Positions 34,958 to 41,889 are shown, counted from the stretch's first letter. The stretch is DNA of 53,396 bases from Lachnospiraceae bacterium UBA7202 (GCA_002490705.1 DKUO01000026.1:1-53396); one strand, 5' to 3'. Program-made: numbers and translations. Notes: a model not told the origin generated them from the sequence alone.

Positions 34958-35314
34958 TCACTTTCTCTTTTTTGAATCTTCCTCATATAGATGAATAACT
35001 GCTTCAAGTGCCTTTTTTAGAAGCTCTGTTTGCTCATTATTCATCATTTTTATTTCTGCAATATCCTCTTCATACAGCTTCCCCGTTTCATTTGCTTTCT
35101 TAGCATACTGATTGAGATTATTACTAATCCTTGCATGTAAAGATATTACCCGGTTCAAATCAGGCCATTCAGGGATTATTACATACCCGTTTATCGCCAT
35201 CTTCCTGATATACGCACTCATATTTTGAACTCCGGCTTCCTTCATCCGATCATGCAGTATTTCCACCTCCTCCGGTTTAAATTTCACATAAATACCTTTT
35301 GAATACTCTTTCAC
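34958..35314 (-). CDS. mobC: Mobilisation protein MobC (relaxosome accessory)
   Basis: MobC-type proteins bind oriT and help the relaxase nick it. Typical features are the ribbon-helix-helix N-terminus (YVKFKPEEVEILHDRMKEAG), the NMSAYIRKMAINGYVI motif, and the NNLNQYAKKANETGKLY motif. The length is 118 residues. It starts with a GTG (35312-35314) behind GGAGGAAA. No relaxase gene is present nearby, so it may act with one supplied in trans. Confidence 0.85.
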   Translation of the reverse strand: MKEYSKGIYVKFKPEEVEILHDRMKEAGVQNMSAYIRKMAINGYVIIPEWPDLNRVISLHARISNNLNQYAKKANETGKLYEEDIAEIKMMNNEQTELLKKALEAVIHLYEEDSKKRK

Positions 35315-35397
35315 TTTGCATTTCCTCCACTCTTTTTACTTTGTTTTTTAGAAATCACTCTATCAGGGCATTTAATGACTTTCTAAAAATAGGCAAC

Positions 35398-35425
35398 AAA
35401 AAAGCAACCGATGTTACTCGATTGC
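35398..35425 (-). terminator. Terminator-like hairpin upstream of mobC
   Basis: On the minus strand GCAATCGA (35418-35425) pairs with TCGGTTGC (35404-35411), 8 bp, followed by six T (35398-35403). It lies about 85 bases before mobC, so it is either the end of an upstream transcript or an attenuator for mobC. A TATAAT on the minus strand lies about 20 bases upstream. Nothing else coding is evident in 35315-35683, apart from the terminator at 35573-35600. Confidence 0.65.
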
Positions 35426-35572
35426 CATGCTTCCACTTTTGCAAGATTATATACGCTCAAAAATTTGTTAGTATTGTACAAACAGTTTTGTGAATAATTC
35501 TGTCCATTTTCCATTACAAAATGATAATTGACTTTTTAGAAATAGTTGTTCTCAGATTTTCTACATAATTAG

Positions 35573-35600
35573 AAAAAGCCCAAACCACAAGGGTTTGAGC
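35573..35600 (-). terminator. Terminator of the P-loop kinase operon
   Basis: On the minus strand GCTCAAACC (35592-35600) pairs with GGTTTGGGC (35578-35586) over 9 bp (one G-T), followed by five T (35573-35577). It lies about 85 bases after the last gene of the leader-controlled operon. Confidence 0.8.
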
Positions 35601-35683
35601 TCCATTTGTACATTTGTATTTTCTGCTTTTGGGTATAAAATCTCCACTATTAATATAGAATATTTGTTCGATTTTGTCAAGTC

Positions 35684-35905
35684 TTACGTGCAATTTTTCT
35701 CTTTCTTCTTCGGCAATTCTTCCCACATGCTCTCAACCAATTCACACAGAAACTGCCGATTATCCACATCATCAACCAGAATCATTTTTTTCGCACCATC
35801 ATATAGCGGTTCCATCTCAGCATCCGGCATCATTTTCACCGCCACCGGAACCGGCTTTACCAAAAGTCTGTCAATGCGCACTAACACCTTGCTCCGCATT
35901 AACAT
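35684..35905 (-). CDS. Small acidic protein, third gene of the leader-controlled operon
   Basis: A 73-residue protein; the middle (PLYDGAKKMILVDDVDNRQF) and the acidic C-terminal helix (CELVESMWEELPKKKE) look like real protein. The family is not recognised. Its ATG at 35905 has only a weak ribosome binding site; a GTG slightly downstream is an alternative start. It follows the second P-loop kinase gene by 20 bases and precedes the operon terminator. Confidence 0.5.
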   Translation of the reverse strand: MLMRSKVLVRIDRLLVKPVPVAVKMMPDAEMEPLYDGAKKMILVDDVDNRQFLCELVESMWEELPKKKEKNCT

Positions 35906-35925
35906 TCTCAGACATTGTATCGACT

Positions 35926-36564
35926 TTATCGATTTAATCCAAACATACTTTCTGCCAAAGCAAATGTCTCATCAATACTGCGGTTTTCGTCTCTTGTTAT
36001 TACATTAAATCCAGATTTTTGAAACATCATATATCTTTCCTGTGAATTAACTCTTTTCAGACATTCTCTGAAATTTATCATAGCATCCTCTGGATTATCT
36101 TCTTTCAATAACAACTGATATAAAAACTGTTTTTCCTTATCTGGTCTTTCAAAAAATCTCTGCACGGAAATATTCGGATCTGCTAACATAATCAAAACAT
36201 GATTTTCATCTGAAATTTCATGTAAAATTTCAACCGAAATATTAGTATCTACAAATATTTTTTTCTTTGTTCTGGAAACTAAATCCTTTAAAATTTCAAT
36301 TTCTAAGACAGTACATTCTTTCGTAACTCCATTTACCCACGCCTCATATTCATCTGGAGTTCTTCTGACAAATTCACCCCAATCCTGTAAATCTCTTGTG
36401 TAAGTAAGATTAGGAAACTCCTTGGTATCCAAATTTTCTAAAAGTCTATCCTGATAATTTTCCTCACAAGCAATGCCGTCATATTTTTCTGCCAGTCTTT
36501 TTACCATCGTGGATTTGCCCGCATATGCACTACCGTTAAAAAAATATACATTTTCTAAATCCAT
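35926..36564 (-). CDS. P-loop kinase-like protein B (second gene of leader-controlled operon)
   Basis: The protein of about 212 residues starts with a strand and a Walker A loop (ENVYFFNGSAYAGKSTMVKR). A later strand ending in FVDTNISVEIL and a LIMLADPNISVQRFFERPDK segment match the lid and nucleotide-binding parts of small P-loop kinases. It is a diverged homologue of the preceding gene product and so probably arose by duplication. Substrate unknown; the fold is shared with shikimate, nucleoside and chloramphenicol kinases. I chose the ATG at 36562-36564 (AAAGGAATATAGG upstream). Confidence 0.7.
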   Translation of the reverse strand: MDLENVYFFNGSAYAGKSTMVKRLAEKYDGIACEENYQDRLLENLDTKEFPNLTYTRDLQDWGEFVRRTPDEYEAWVNGVTKECTVLEIEILKDLVSRTKKKIFVDTNISVEILHEISDENHVLIMLADPNISVQRFFERPDKEKQFLYQLLLKEDNPEDAMINFRECLKRVNSQERYMMFQKSGFNVITRDENRSIDETFALAESMFGLNR

Positions 36565-36583
36565 ACCTATATTCCTTTCCATT

Positions 36584-37228
36584 TTATAATCCAAAATGTT
36601 TCTCTATAATTTTTAAAGTACCCTCTACAGTATCGTGATCCGTTCTTTCTAAAAACTTAAAACCACTTTCCAACATATTGCGTCTTTCCTGTTCATTATC
36701 CAAATTAAGTGCCTCAATAACATTATCTAACAATTCTTTTCCATCCGGAAAAGACAATATAAATTGATACACTTCATCCTTATCAGCGCGGTCAAAATAA
36801 TGCTGTAGCTTCATTTCATCTGGTGCAAATAAAAGAAATACATGCTCATAATCACTAATTTCCTTTAAAATATCTAAAGGAATGATTCCGTCAACAATAA
36901 TTTTCTGGTCTTTTGGAAAGCTTAGTAAATCGGCAATTGTAAACTCTGCTTCTTCTCTAAGTTCTGCCTGCATCCAATCTGCATACTGTCTTGTTGGTTG
37001 CGCAAAATATCCATGCCAGTCAGCACTTCTGTCAAGACTAATCGCAGGTTGTTCCTTCTCGCTAGCAACCGAAACATATTCATCATAATGATCCCCTTGA
37101 CGATATCTTATAAATCCATGCTTTTCTTCTAATAATCCTGCCATTGTAGTTTTTCCGCCATAAGCTCCACCACATAAAAAATAAACATTCTTCAAATGTT
37201 CTTTGATAATATTATTTGCTATCTTCAT
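36584..37228 (-). CDS. P-loop kinase-like protein A (first gene of leader-controlled operon)
   Basis: The protein of 214 residues has a Walker A-like loop (NVYFLCGGAYGGKTTMAGLL), a Walker B-like strand (KIIVDGIIPLDILKEI) and a lid segment around HYFDRADKDEVY. It is a diverged homologue of the next gene product, with equal length and a comparable layout. No family with known substrate is recognised. GGAGGAAATATAG precedes the ATG. Upstream is the attenuator leader, ending in a terminator 24 bases before the start, so expression probably depends on readthrough. Confidence 0.72.
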   Translation of the reverse strand: MKIANNIIKEHLKNVYFLCGGAYGGKTTMAGLLEEKHGFIRYRQGDHYDEYVSVASEKEQPAISLDRSADWHGYFAQPTRQYADWMQAELREEAEFTIADLLSFPKDQKIIVDGIIPLDILKEISDYEHVFLLFAPDEMKLQHYFDRADKDEVYQFILSFPDGKELLDNVIEALNLDNEQERRNMLESGFKFLERTDHDTVEGTLKIIEKHFGL

Positions 37229-37251
37229 CTATATTTCCTCCTGCTTCGCAT

Positions 37252-37278
37252 AAAAAAAATCACTTATTGCTAAGTGAT
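37252..37278 (-). terminator. Intrinsic terminator of the attenuator leader
   Basis: Perfect 8-bp stem ATCACTTA (37271-37278) with TAAGTGAT (37259-37266), loop GCAA, followed by seven T (37252-37258) on the minus strand. It lies between the leader peptide and the start of the P-loop gene at 37228. Confidence 0.85.
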
Positions 37279-37416
37279 CTCAAAAAATACATATGAAAAT
37301 ATATCTGCATCAGAAATGCAGATTACTCACATGCGCAGTAAGACCAATTGAGATACACTAGCAACAAAATAAAACAAAGCACAACTTTGCCGTTCATTCA
37401 AACATTGCTACAAAAA

Positions 37417-37440
37417 CTATCTCAATCTAATTACTAACAC
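37417..37440 (-). CDS. Putative 7-residue leader peptide MLVIRLR
   Basis: GTG at 37438-37440 is preceded by GGAAGGAGG (37448-37456) with 7 bases between, a strong initiation site. The codons are GTG TTA GTA ATT AGA TTG AGA TAG, giving M-L-V-I-R-L-R-stop. The Arg-Leu-Arg ending just before a stop is the known drug-dependent ribosome-stalling motif of the mef and msr leader peptides and of several erm leaders. The codons form one side of hairpin strand 1, as expected if a stalled ribosome changes folding. Confidence 0.65.
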   Translation of the reverse strand: MLVIRLR

Positions 37441-37472
37441 ACGTAAGCCTCCTTCCGTTACCAACTATCTAT

Positions 37473-37501
37473 ACTATATACTATGCTTTACATGATTGCA
37501 A
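37473..37501 (-). promoter_or_regulatory. Promoter of the leader-controlled operon
   Basis: On the minus strand TTGCAA (37496-37501) and TATAGT (37473-37478) are 17 bases apart. The start of transcription would be about 20-25 bases before the leader peptide GTG, giving a leader of about 240 bases before the first P-loop gene. Confidence 0.65.
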
Positions 37502-37512
37502 GTTATTCCCAT

Positions 37513-37965
37513 TTATCTGTGAATGTACATTCTTGTCATTTTGGGTTCATCATCACCCTGAACTATACATAAGAATTCCCATCCATAATGTTCATAAAAG
37601 CCAATATGGTCCGTCACCAAATATAAAGGCATTACTCCTTTATTTCTCATATCATCAACAACTTTATTTAGCAAATTCCCAGCCAGTCCATTTTTTCGAT
37701 GTTCTTCTTCTGTATATACAGCACATACATTTGGAGTCAAATCTTTTCTATCATGAAAGTCATTTTCTATTACCCCAAGCCCTGCGACAATGGATTCATC
37801 ATATAAGCATAGATACCAACCATACTCGGTTTTTCCCGATAAATACGCTTCCATACACTCAAGGTATGCCTCTTCCGGCACGCCCCACTTACTATGAAAC
37901 CACTCAGCCGCAATAGCTACTAATTCCGGCCGTTCTCTTAATGTTATAATTTTATATTCATTCAT
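37513..37965 (-). CDS. GNAT-family N-acetyltransferase
   Basis: The acetyl-CoA binding motif A appears as NVCAVYTEEEHRKNGLAGNL and motif B as LYLVTDHIGFYEHYGWEFL. The length is 150 residues from the ATG at 37963-37965, which has GGAGG about 11 bases upstream. Substrate unknown; similar enzymes act on antibiotics, amino acids or proteins. It lies directly upstream of the promoter of the leader-controlled operon. Confidence 0.82.
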   Translation of the reverse strand: MNEYKIITLRERPELVAIAAEWFHSKWGVPEEAYLECMEAYLSGKTEYGWYLCLYDESIVAGLGVIENDFHDRKDLTPNVCAVYTEEEHRKNGLAGNLLNKVVDDMRNKGVMPLYLVTDHIGFYEHYGWEFLCIVQGDDEPKMTRMYIHR

Positions 37966-37991
37966 ATTGCTAATATCCTCCAATAAGATGA

Positions 37992-38016
37992 AAGGCAGGC
38001 TAAAATAGCCCACCTT
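37992..38016 (-). promoter_or_regulatory. Hairpin upstream of the GNAT gene
   Basis: An 11-bp stem (AAGGTGGGCTA with TAGCCTGCCTT on the minus strand, two wobble pairs, 3-base loop) just before the ribosome binding site of the GNAT gene. No T-run follows, so it is not a clear terminator. It may regulate translation or processing. Confidence 0.45.
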
Positions 38017-38078
38017 ATCTCTAATTCTTAATCAAATTCAGCACTATTATATCTTAAAAATCCCACTTGCACTTTTCT

Positions 38079-38357
38079 TCACAACTTGCCAGATTTTCTC
38101 TTTCCTTCGCGAACGATTCTTTGAATACTTTTCTCCGAAAGTGAAAACTGCATGGCAAGACTGGCAATAGAACTACCACCTTGATATTTCTGGCTAATCT
38201 CGTGATTTCGCTGTATCAGATATTGTCTTGTATCAGTATGACTTCCCCACTCCTTTTTAGATGTGCTGGGAATATATATTGCTTTTCCATTTACATATTG
38301 CTGAATAGTTTCTATTAATTCTTTTGGCAGAACCTCTTCTGCTCTAATATAGCTCAT
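38079..38357 (-). CDS. CD3324-like protein with C-terminal helix-turn-helix (Mor-type)
   Basis: The 92-residue protein starts YIRAEEVLPKELIETIQQYV, with a short sheet (GKAIYIPSTSKK), and ends with a helix-turn-helix (SIASLAMQFSLSEKSIQRIV). This matches the CD3324/Mor-like family often found next to acetyltransferase genes in Clostridia, probably as a DNA-binding regulator. AGGAGGATACT precedes the ATG, and the ribosome binding site may be hidden in a hairpin. Confidence 0.72.
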   Translation of the reverse strand: MSYIRAEEVLPKELIETIQQYVNGKAIYIPSTSKKEWGSHTDTRQYLIQRNHEISQKYQGGSSIASLAMQFSLSEKSIQRIVREGKRKSGKL

Positions 38358-38364
38358 AGTATCC

Positions 38365-38435
38365 TCCTAAATATAATTTCTTAGGATTCATCTGAGCTTA
38401 ACTATTCTTTTTATTTTAAGCTCAGACTACTGAGC
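38365..38435 (-). promoter_or_regulatory. Candidate translational or transcriptional switch upstream of the CD3324-like gene
   Basis: On the minus strand GCTCAG (38430-38435) can pair with the adjacent CTGAGC (38420-38425), or CTGAGCTTAA (38416-38425) can pair with TTAAGCTCAG (38392-38401): two exclusive hairpins. Nearer the gene, TCCTAA (38381-38386) pairs with TTAGGA (38365-38370), covering part of the AGGAGG site. This is a switch-like layout. Confidence 0.45.
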
Positions 38436-38479
38436 AAAAACATATCTTTTTTTCATAAATAAAATGCCCCTTTCCTTTA

Positions 38480-38908
38480 TTAAAAAGACTTCCCCAAGCA
38501 ATTAACATCACCATTATTTAGTCCGCATTTTTTATAAAACTCTAGATTATCATTTATAGAAATAAGTTCTATTGTATGAATATCCTTTACTTTAAGTTGC
38601 TCTTCTAAGGCACTAAGCAGCTTACGCCCTACTCCTTTTCTCTTCCACTTTGGAGCAACAAAAATTTCTGAAACAAAGAACATATCATAGTCTGCATAAG
38701 GATCCACAAATCCCAAAAGACCACCTATAATTTCACCGTCTTCTACTGCAGCTAAACCCAGGGCTTCAAATCCACACAAAATGGACTGCACTCTTCTTAC
38801 TGCCTTTTCCTGAACCCAAGCCTCATTCCAAGGCTCCTCTGAATATGCCTGTCCCATTACTCCGGCAAGCTCCTCGATATCATTATGATTAACTACTCTT
38901 ATCTCCAT
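38480..38908 (-). CDS. GNAT-family N-acetyltransferase (AAC(6')-like layout)
   Basis: Motif A is VSEIFVAPKWKRKGVGRKLL and the C-terminal part IELISINDNLEFYKKCGLNN is typical. The length is 142 residues, similar to aminoglycoside 6'-acetyltransferase-like GNATs, but the substrate cannot be read from sequence. Its ATG directly follows the stop codon (TAA) of the next GNAT gene, so the two are cotranslated. Confidence 0.8.
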   Translation of the reverse strand: MEIRVVNHNDIEELAGVMGQAYSEEPWNEAWVQEKAVRRVQSILCGFEALGLAAVEDGEIIGGLLGFVDPYADYDMFFVSEIFVAPKWKRKGVGRKLLSALEEQLKVKDIHTIELISINDNLEFYKKCGLNNGDVNCLGKSF

Positions 38909-39442
38909 TTATTTATCCTCCTGGCCTCGTATTACATAAAAGCGATACAATTCTTCTTTTTCATCATCAATATCTTTGTACATTTTCTTTTCTATTAAGT
39001 TGAAACCAGATTTCTCTGCTACTTTCCATGATGGTGTATTCGCATCGAGAATAGTTGCTATTATTTCAGACTCACTATATTGTTTAAAGAAAAACTGAAC
39101 ATATGCATTTATCGCCTCTGTCATATATCCTTTTTTCCTAAAAGGTGTTCCTATAAAATAACAAATACCAACCTTATCCACATCTTCATAATATGTAGAA
39201 CCAACAGAGCCTATGACCTCTTCTGTTTCTTTTAGTATAACAGTGCAAGGTATATAATTTTCTCTTGGATTATCATTATTTGTTAATTTTAAAGCCTCTT
39301 CAATCCAATCATTGATCCACTCTGAACAATTAGCATCAAACCCAACTTGACTAAGACTCCCATCTTGAGACATACCAGAAAAGATAATCTCGTCTCCGCG
39401 CTGTATGGATCGAATAATCAATCTATTAGTTTCTAGCCACAT
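38909..39442 (-). CDS. GNAT-family N-acetyltransferase (RimJ/RimL-like)
   Basis: The N-terminus (ETNRLIIRSIQRGDEI) and motif A (GTPFRKKGYMTEAINAYV), followed by ATILDANTPSWKVAEKSGFN, match RimJ/RimL-type acetyltransferases of proteins or small molecules. The length is 177 residues. AAGAGGTGATTT precedes the ATG. It is the first gene in this GNAT pair and the last AT-rich gene before the rlmD-like gene. Confidence 0.82.
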   Translation of the reverse strand: MWLETNRLIIRSIQRGDEIIFSGMSQDGSLSQVGFDANCSEWINDWIEEALKLTNNDNPRENYIPCTVILKETEEVIGSVGSTYYEDVDKVGICYFIGTPFRKKGYMTEAINAYVQFFFKQYSESEIIATILDANTPSWKVAEKSGFNLIEKKMYKDIDDEKEELYRFYVIRGQEDK

Positions 39443-39530
39443 TTAAATCACCTCTTCTGATTAAGTATAAGTTCCATCCTAATATATGAAAACCTCAATT
39501 TTAATTATAAATAAACTTGCTCCAGTATGT

Positions 39531-41324
39531 TTATATCATCTGAAACGCCTTCAGTGCCTCCACAATTGCCTCTTCCTTCTCCTTCGGGCACCGTGGCTGT
39601 CTAGCATCCTCCGACTTTGGCAAATTGAAATTCTCAGCCAATTCAATACCACATTTCCGTTTTACCTGAGCAATATAGAGATTCGAAACCTTCATCCCGT
39701 CATTATGCTCCGCCACATACTTCTTTATCTCCTCATATGTGGCCTTGCTCTCAGCAGAAGTGATATCCATCTCATCCATATCCAGTTTCACTTTCACATG
39801 ATGTTTTGCCTCATGAAGTTTGGACAATAAACATACCGTCTCCACCCCCGTTGTCCAGGGGAACTGGTCAATCGGCACACACCGTACCGCCTCGTACCCA
39901 TTCGCCAGCACCACTTCCAAATCTCTGGCCAGACTGCTCGCTTTGCAGGAAATATATAACATATACTCCACCCCATAAGCGAGGATCTTTTGCAAGGCTT
40001 TCGGGTGCACGCCGTCCCGGGGCGGGTCCAGAATGATGAGATCCGGTTTCTCCTCAATCCCGTCCAACACCTTCAGTACGTCTCCGGCGATAAATTCACA
40101 GTTATGTAAACCATTTAACTCTGCATTCTTCCGTGCCGCCTCCACGGCCTCCTCCACAATCTCCACGCCGATTACCTTCTTCGCCACGGGTGCCATCAGC
40201 TGGGCGATGGTTCCCGTACCGCTGTAGAGGTCATACACGATTTTATCCCTGACGGCCTCTCCTCCCGGCCCACGGTCCGAAGGAATGTATTCCGTAATAA
40301 ACTCCCTCGCCGTCCGGTAGAGCAGTTCCGCTCCCAGACTGTTGGTCTGAAAAAAGGAAAACAGGGATATTTTAAACCGCAGCCCCAAAAGCTCCTCATA
40401 AAAATAATCCCGTCCGTACAGAATGGTAGTCTCGTCGCTTTGCACCACATCCGCCGCAGAATCGTTTCTCACATGCAAAATACCGGCAATCTCGCCGTCA
40501 AGCGGCAGAGTCAGCAGTTTATCCCTGAACCCGCTTAGAATTTCCCGCTCAATGTCGCCTTCTCCCAACACGTTGCTCTCCTGTAGCGCCTGTTCCCACA
40601 GCTCATCATGTCCCTTCCGCCGCTTCGGTATCTGTCCCGTGGTCACCAGAGCGATCAGAATCTCTCCTGTCTTTGACGCTCTCCGCACCACAAGATGTCG
40701 CAAATATCCCTCGTGGCGCAGTCTGTGATAAAAGGAAATATCCACCATGCCCTGTTCCTGAAGCTTACGAAAATAGGCGATGGTACAGCGCAGAATTTTT
40801 CGGTAATCCTCCTCCACGATCCGGCAGTCCGTCACGGAAACAATATCATAAAAGCTGCCTCGCTTATGCATCCCCAGCGAAAGCGGACCATCCTTCACCT
40901 CATCCCCAAAGGTAAATTCCATCTTATTGCGGTAGCCGAAAACCACAGGAGAAGCCTTGGCCGGCTCGAAACAGCATTCCCTCTCCTGCGCAGAAATCAC
41001 GGGCAAAAGCAGCCGCCGCACCTGTTCCTCCTTGATTTTCAGGCTTTCTTCATAGGGAAAAGACAGCCAGGTGCAGCCGCCGCAGCTCCCGAAATGGGGA
41101 CAGGGACTCTCCGTCTCCAAGGGAGATGACTTTAGTACCTCCAACAGCCGCCCTTCATATCTGCCGTTTCTCGCCTTATTGATCACCGCCCGTATTTTCT
41201 GTCCGGGCAGCGCGTTTTTTACCGTGCAGACACCCTCCTCGCAAGAAACGATTCCTTTATTCGGGAAATCGGTCCGCTCCACAATCCCCTCTATGGTCTG
41301 TCCTTTTTTCACATCAACCTCCAT
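39531..41324 (-). CDS. rlmD: RlmD-type 23S rRNA uracil-C5 methyltransferase with extra C-terminal module
   Basis: Enzymes of this family methylate uracil in rRNA (or tRNA) with SAM. The N-terminal TRAM part is followed by iron-sulphur cysteines (PCPHFGSCGGCTWL). The methyltransferase core shows VYDLYSGTGTIAQLMAP, the DLIILDPPRDGVHP motif, and the nucleophile motif as YISCKASSLARD. A C-terminal module of about 80 residues (KATYEEIKKYVAEHNDGMKV, then QPRCPKEKEEAI) is extra compared with the classic enzyme. The start at the ATG 41322-41324 lacks a strong ribosome binding site; a GTG at 41339 is an alternative. Confidence 0.9.
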   Translation of the reverse strand: MEVDVKKGQTIEGIVERTDFPNKGIVSCEEGVCTVKNALPGQKIRAVINKARNGRYEGRLLEVLKSSPLETESPCPHFGSCGGCTWLSFPYEESLKIKEEQVRRLLLPVISAQERECCFEPAKASPVVFGYRNKMEFTFGDEVKDGPLSLGMHKRGSFYDIVSVTDCRIVEEDYRKILRCTIAYFRKLQEQGMVDISFYHRLRHEGYLRHLVVRRASKTGEILIALVTTGQIPKRRKGHDELWEQALQESNVLGEGDIEREILSGFRDKLLTLPLDGEIAGILHVRNDSAADVVQSDETTILYGRDYFYEELLGLRFKISLFSFFQTNSLGAELLYRTAREFITEYIPSDRGPGGEAVRDKIVYDLYSGTGTIAQLMAPVAKKVIGVEIVEEAVEAARKNAELNGLHNCEFIAGDVLKVLDGIEEKPDLIILDPPRDGVHPKALQKILAYGVEYMLYISCKASSLARDLEVVLANGYEAVRCVPIDQFPWTTGVETVCLLSKLHEAKHHVKVKLDMDEMDITSAESKATYEEIKKYVAEHNDGMKVSNLYIAQVKRKCGIELAENFNLPKSEDARQPRCPKEKEEAIVEALKAFQMI

Positions 41325-41375
41325 CTTTTCGATCTGCACGGAAACTGCCTATGTCCGCACTATTAAACGCAAAGA

Positions 41376-41414
41376 AGCAGACTCAGGATATACCGTTCGC
41401 ACCCCAAGTCTGCT
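41376..41414 (-). terminator. Probable terminator after the acidic membrane protein gene
   Basis: On the minus strand AGCAGACT (41407-41414) pairs with AGTCTGCT (41376-41383), followed by TCTTTG. It lies between the membrane protein gene and rlmD-like. Confidence 0.55.
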
Positions 41415-41445
41415 CGTTCTTTTTCTCTCCTATCACCGCAGATCC

Positions 41446-41724
41446 CTACTTACCTGTCTCCTCTTCATCATCCTCATCTTCAAAGAAATCGTCTTCAAAA
41501 TCGTCGTCGAAATCGTCTTCAAAGTCTTCCAGATAATCCGGCGTCAGATAACGGTAAACTGCGTAAGCGATAGCCGCCACCGCTGCAACCGCGCCGATCA
41601 CGGCAAACACCCATAACAGGGTATTGCTCTTCTTCTCCTCCTCATGCTTTCTGCCGAGGAAATCATTCACTCCCGCGTTGTCCATGATCTCATCCAATTT
41701 ATTCAAAATCTCTTTCTTGCTCAT
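41446..41724 (-). CDS. Small membrane protein with strongly acidic tail
   Basis: The N-terminal part (MSKKEILNKLDEIMDN) is helical; one membrane helix follows at about residues 36-55 (LLWVFAVIGAVAAVAAIAYA), and the C-terminus is a run of Asp, Glu and Phe (EDFEDDFDDDFEDDFFEDED). The acidic tail is encoded by a short repeated DNA word. No domain is recognised. I chose the ATG at 41722-41724 (AGAGGGTTATAG upstream). Function is unknown; similar small proteins are widespread in Lachnospiraceae. Confidence 0.65.
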   Translation of the reverse strand: MSKKEILNKLDEIMDNAGVNDFLGRKHEEEKKSNTLLWVFAVIGAVAAVAAIAYAVYRYLTPDYLEDFEDDFDDDFEDDFFEDEDDEEETGK

Positions 41725-41889
41725 ACTATAACCCTCTCTTTCCCATACACTTTGACCGCACATATCTGGCACTGTTCATTGCCATCCCGTATAGTATACC
41801 ATGTCTTTACATATTTTACTATATCTTAGTTTCAATTTGTGAAAAATATACATGAAACCGACCAATCATGTCCGAAAACTTTTGTCCTG

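Larger units (their letters stand above)
37252..37440 (-). promoter_or_regulatory. Attenuator leader with three mutually exclusive RNA pairings
   Basis: Minus-strand RNA. Strand 1 ATTGAGATA (37418-37426) overlaps the Arg-Leu-Arg-stop codons of the leader peptide. Strand 2 TATCTCAAT (37347-37355) pairs perfectly with strand 1 (9 bp, plus AGCAA with TTGCT inside). Strand 2, extended as GCTAGTGTATCTCAA (37348-37362), also pairs with strand 3 TTGAGATCACTTAGC (37269-37283), about 14 bp with two bulges. Strand 3 contains the terminator stem ATCACTTA (37271-37278) that pairs with TAAGTGAT (37259-37266). A further perfect hairpin, ATCTGCAT with ATGCAGAT (37303-37323), sits between. Confidence 0.75.
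30936..39500. mobile_element. Integrated mobilizable element with serine recombinase and cargo (boundaries approximate)
   Basis: The region is clearly AT-richer than both flanks. It carries a large serine recombinase at its left edge, KilA-N and XRE regulators, a RepA-type initiator, an oriT-like hairpin cluster and MobC. Then follow a leader-controlled P-loop kinase operon and three GNAT acetyltransferases up to the core gene rlmD-like at 39531. No relaxase is found, so it depends on a helper or is decaying. I could not find convincing attachment repeats; the core part 30959-35314 is sure, the right end is not. Confidence 0.55.

Noticed and set aside
34813..35007. N-terminal extension of the RepA-type gene into mobC
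   Set aside because: The frame is open, but the extension would overlap mobC and the oriT-like hairpins; a good ribosome binding site exists at the shorter start.
35514..35726. Minus-strand open reading frame of 70 codons
   Set aside because: It runs across a clear terminator (35573-35600) and overlaps the end of the small acidic protein gene. No good start site.
37491..37500. Short word TGATTGCAA shared with the left end of the element (about 30928-30936) as attachment site
   Set aside because: Nine bases are expected by chance over this distance, and the right copy lies in a promoter between genes of the same island.
41470..41530. Tandem-like repeat in DNA
   Set aside because: It is explained by the acidic coding tail of the membrane protein and is not an independent repeat array or CRISPR.
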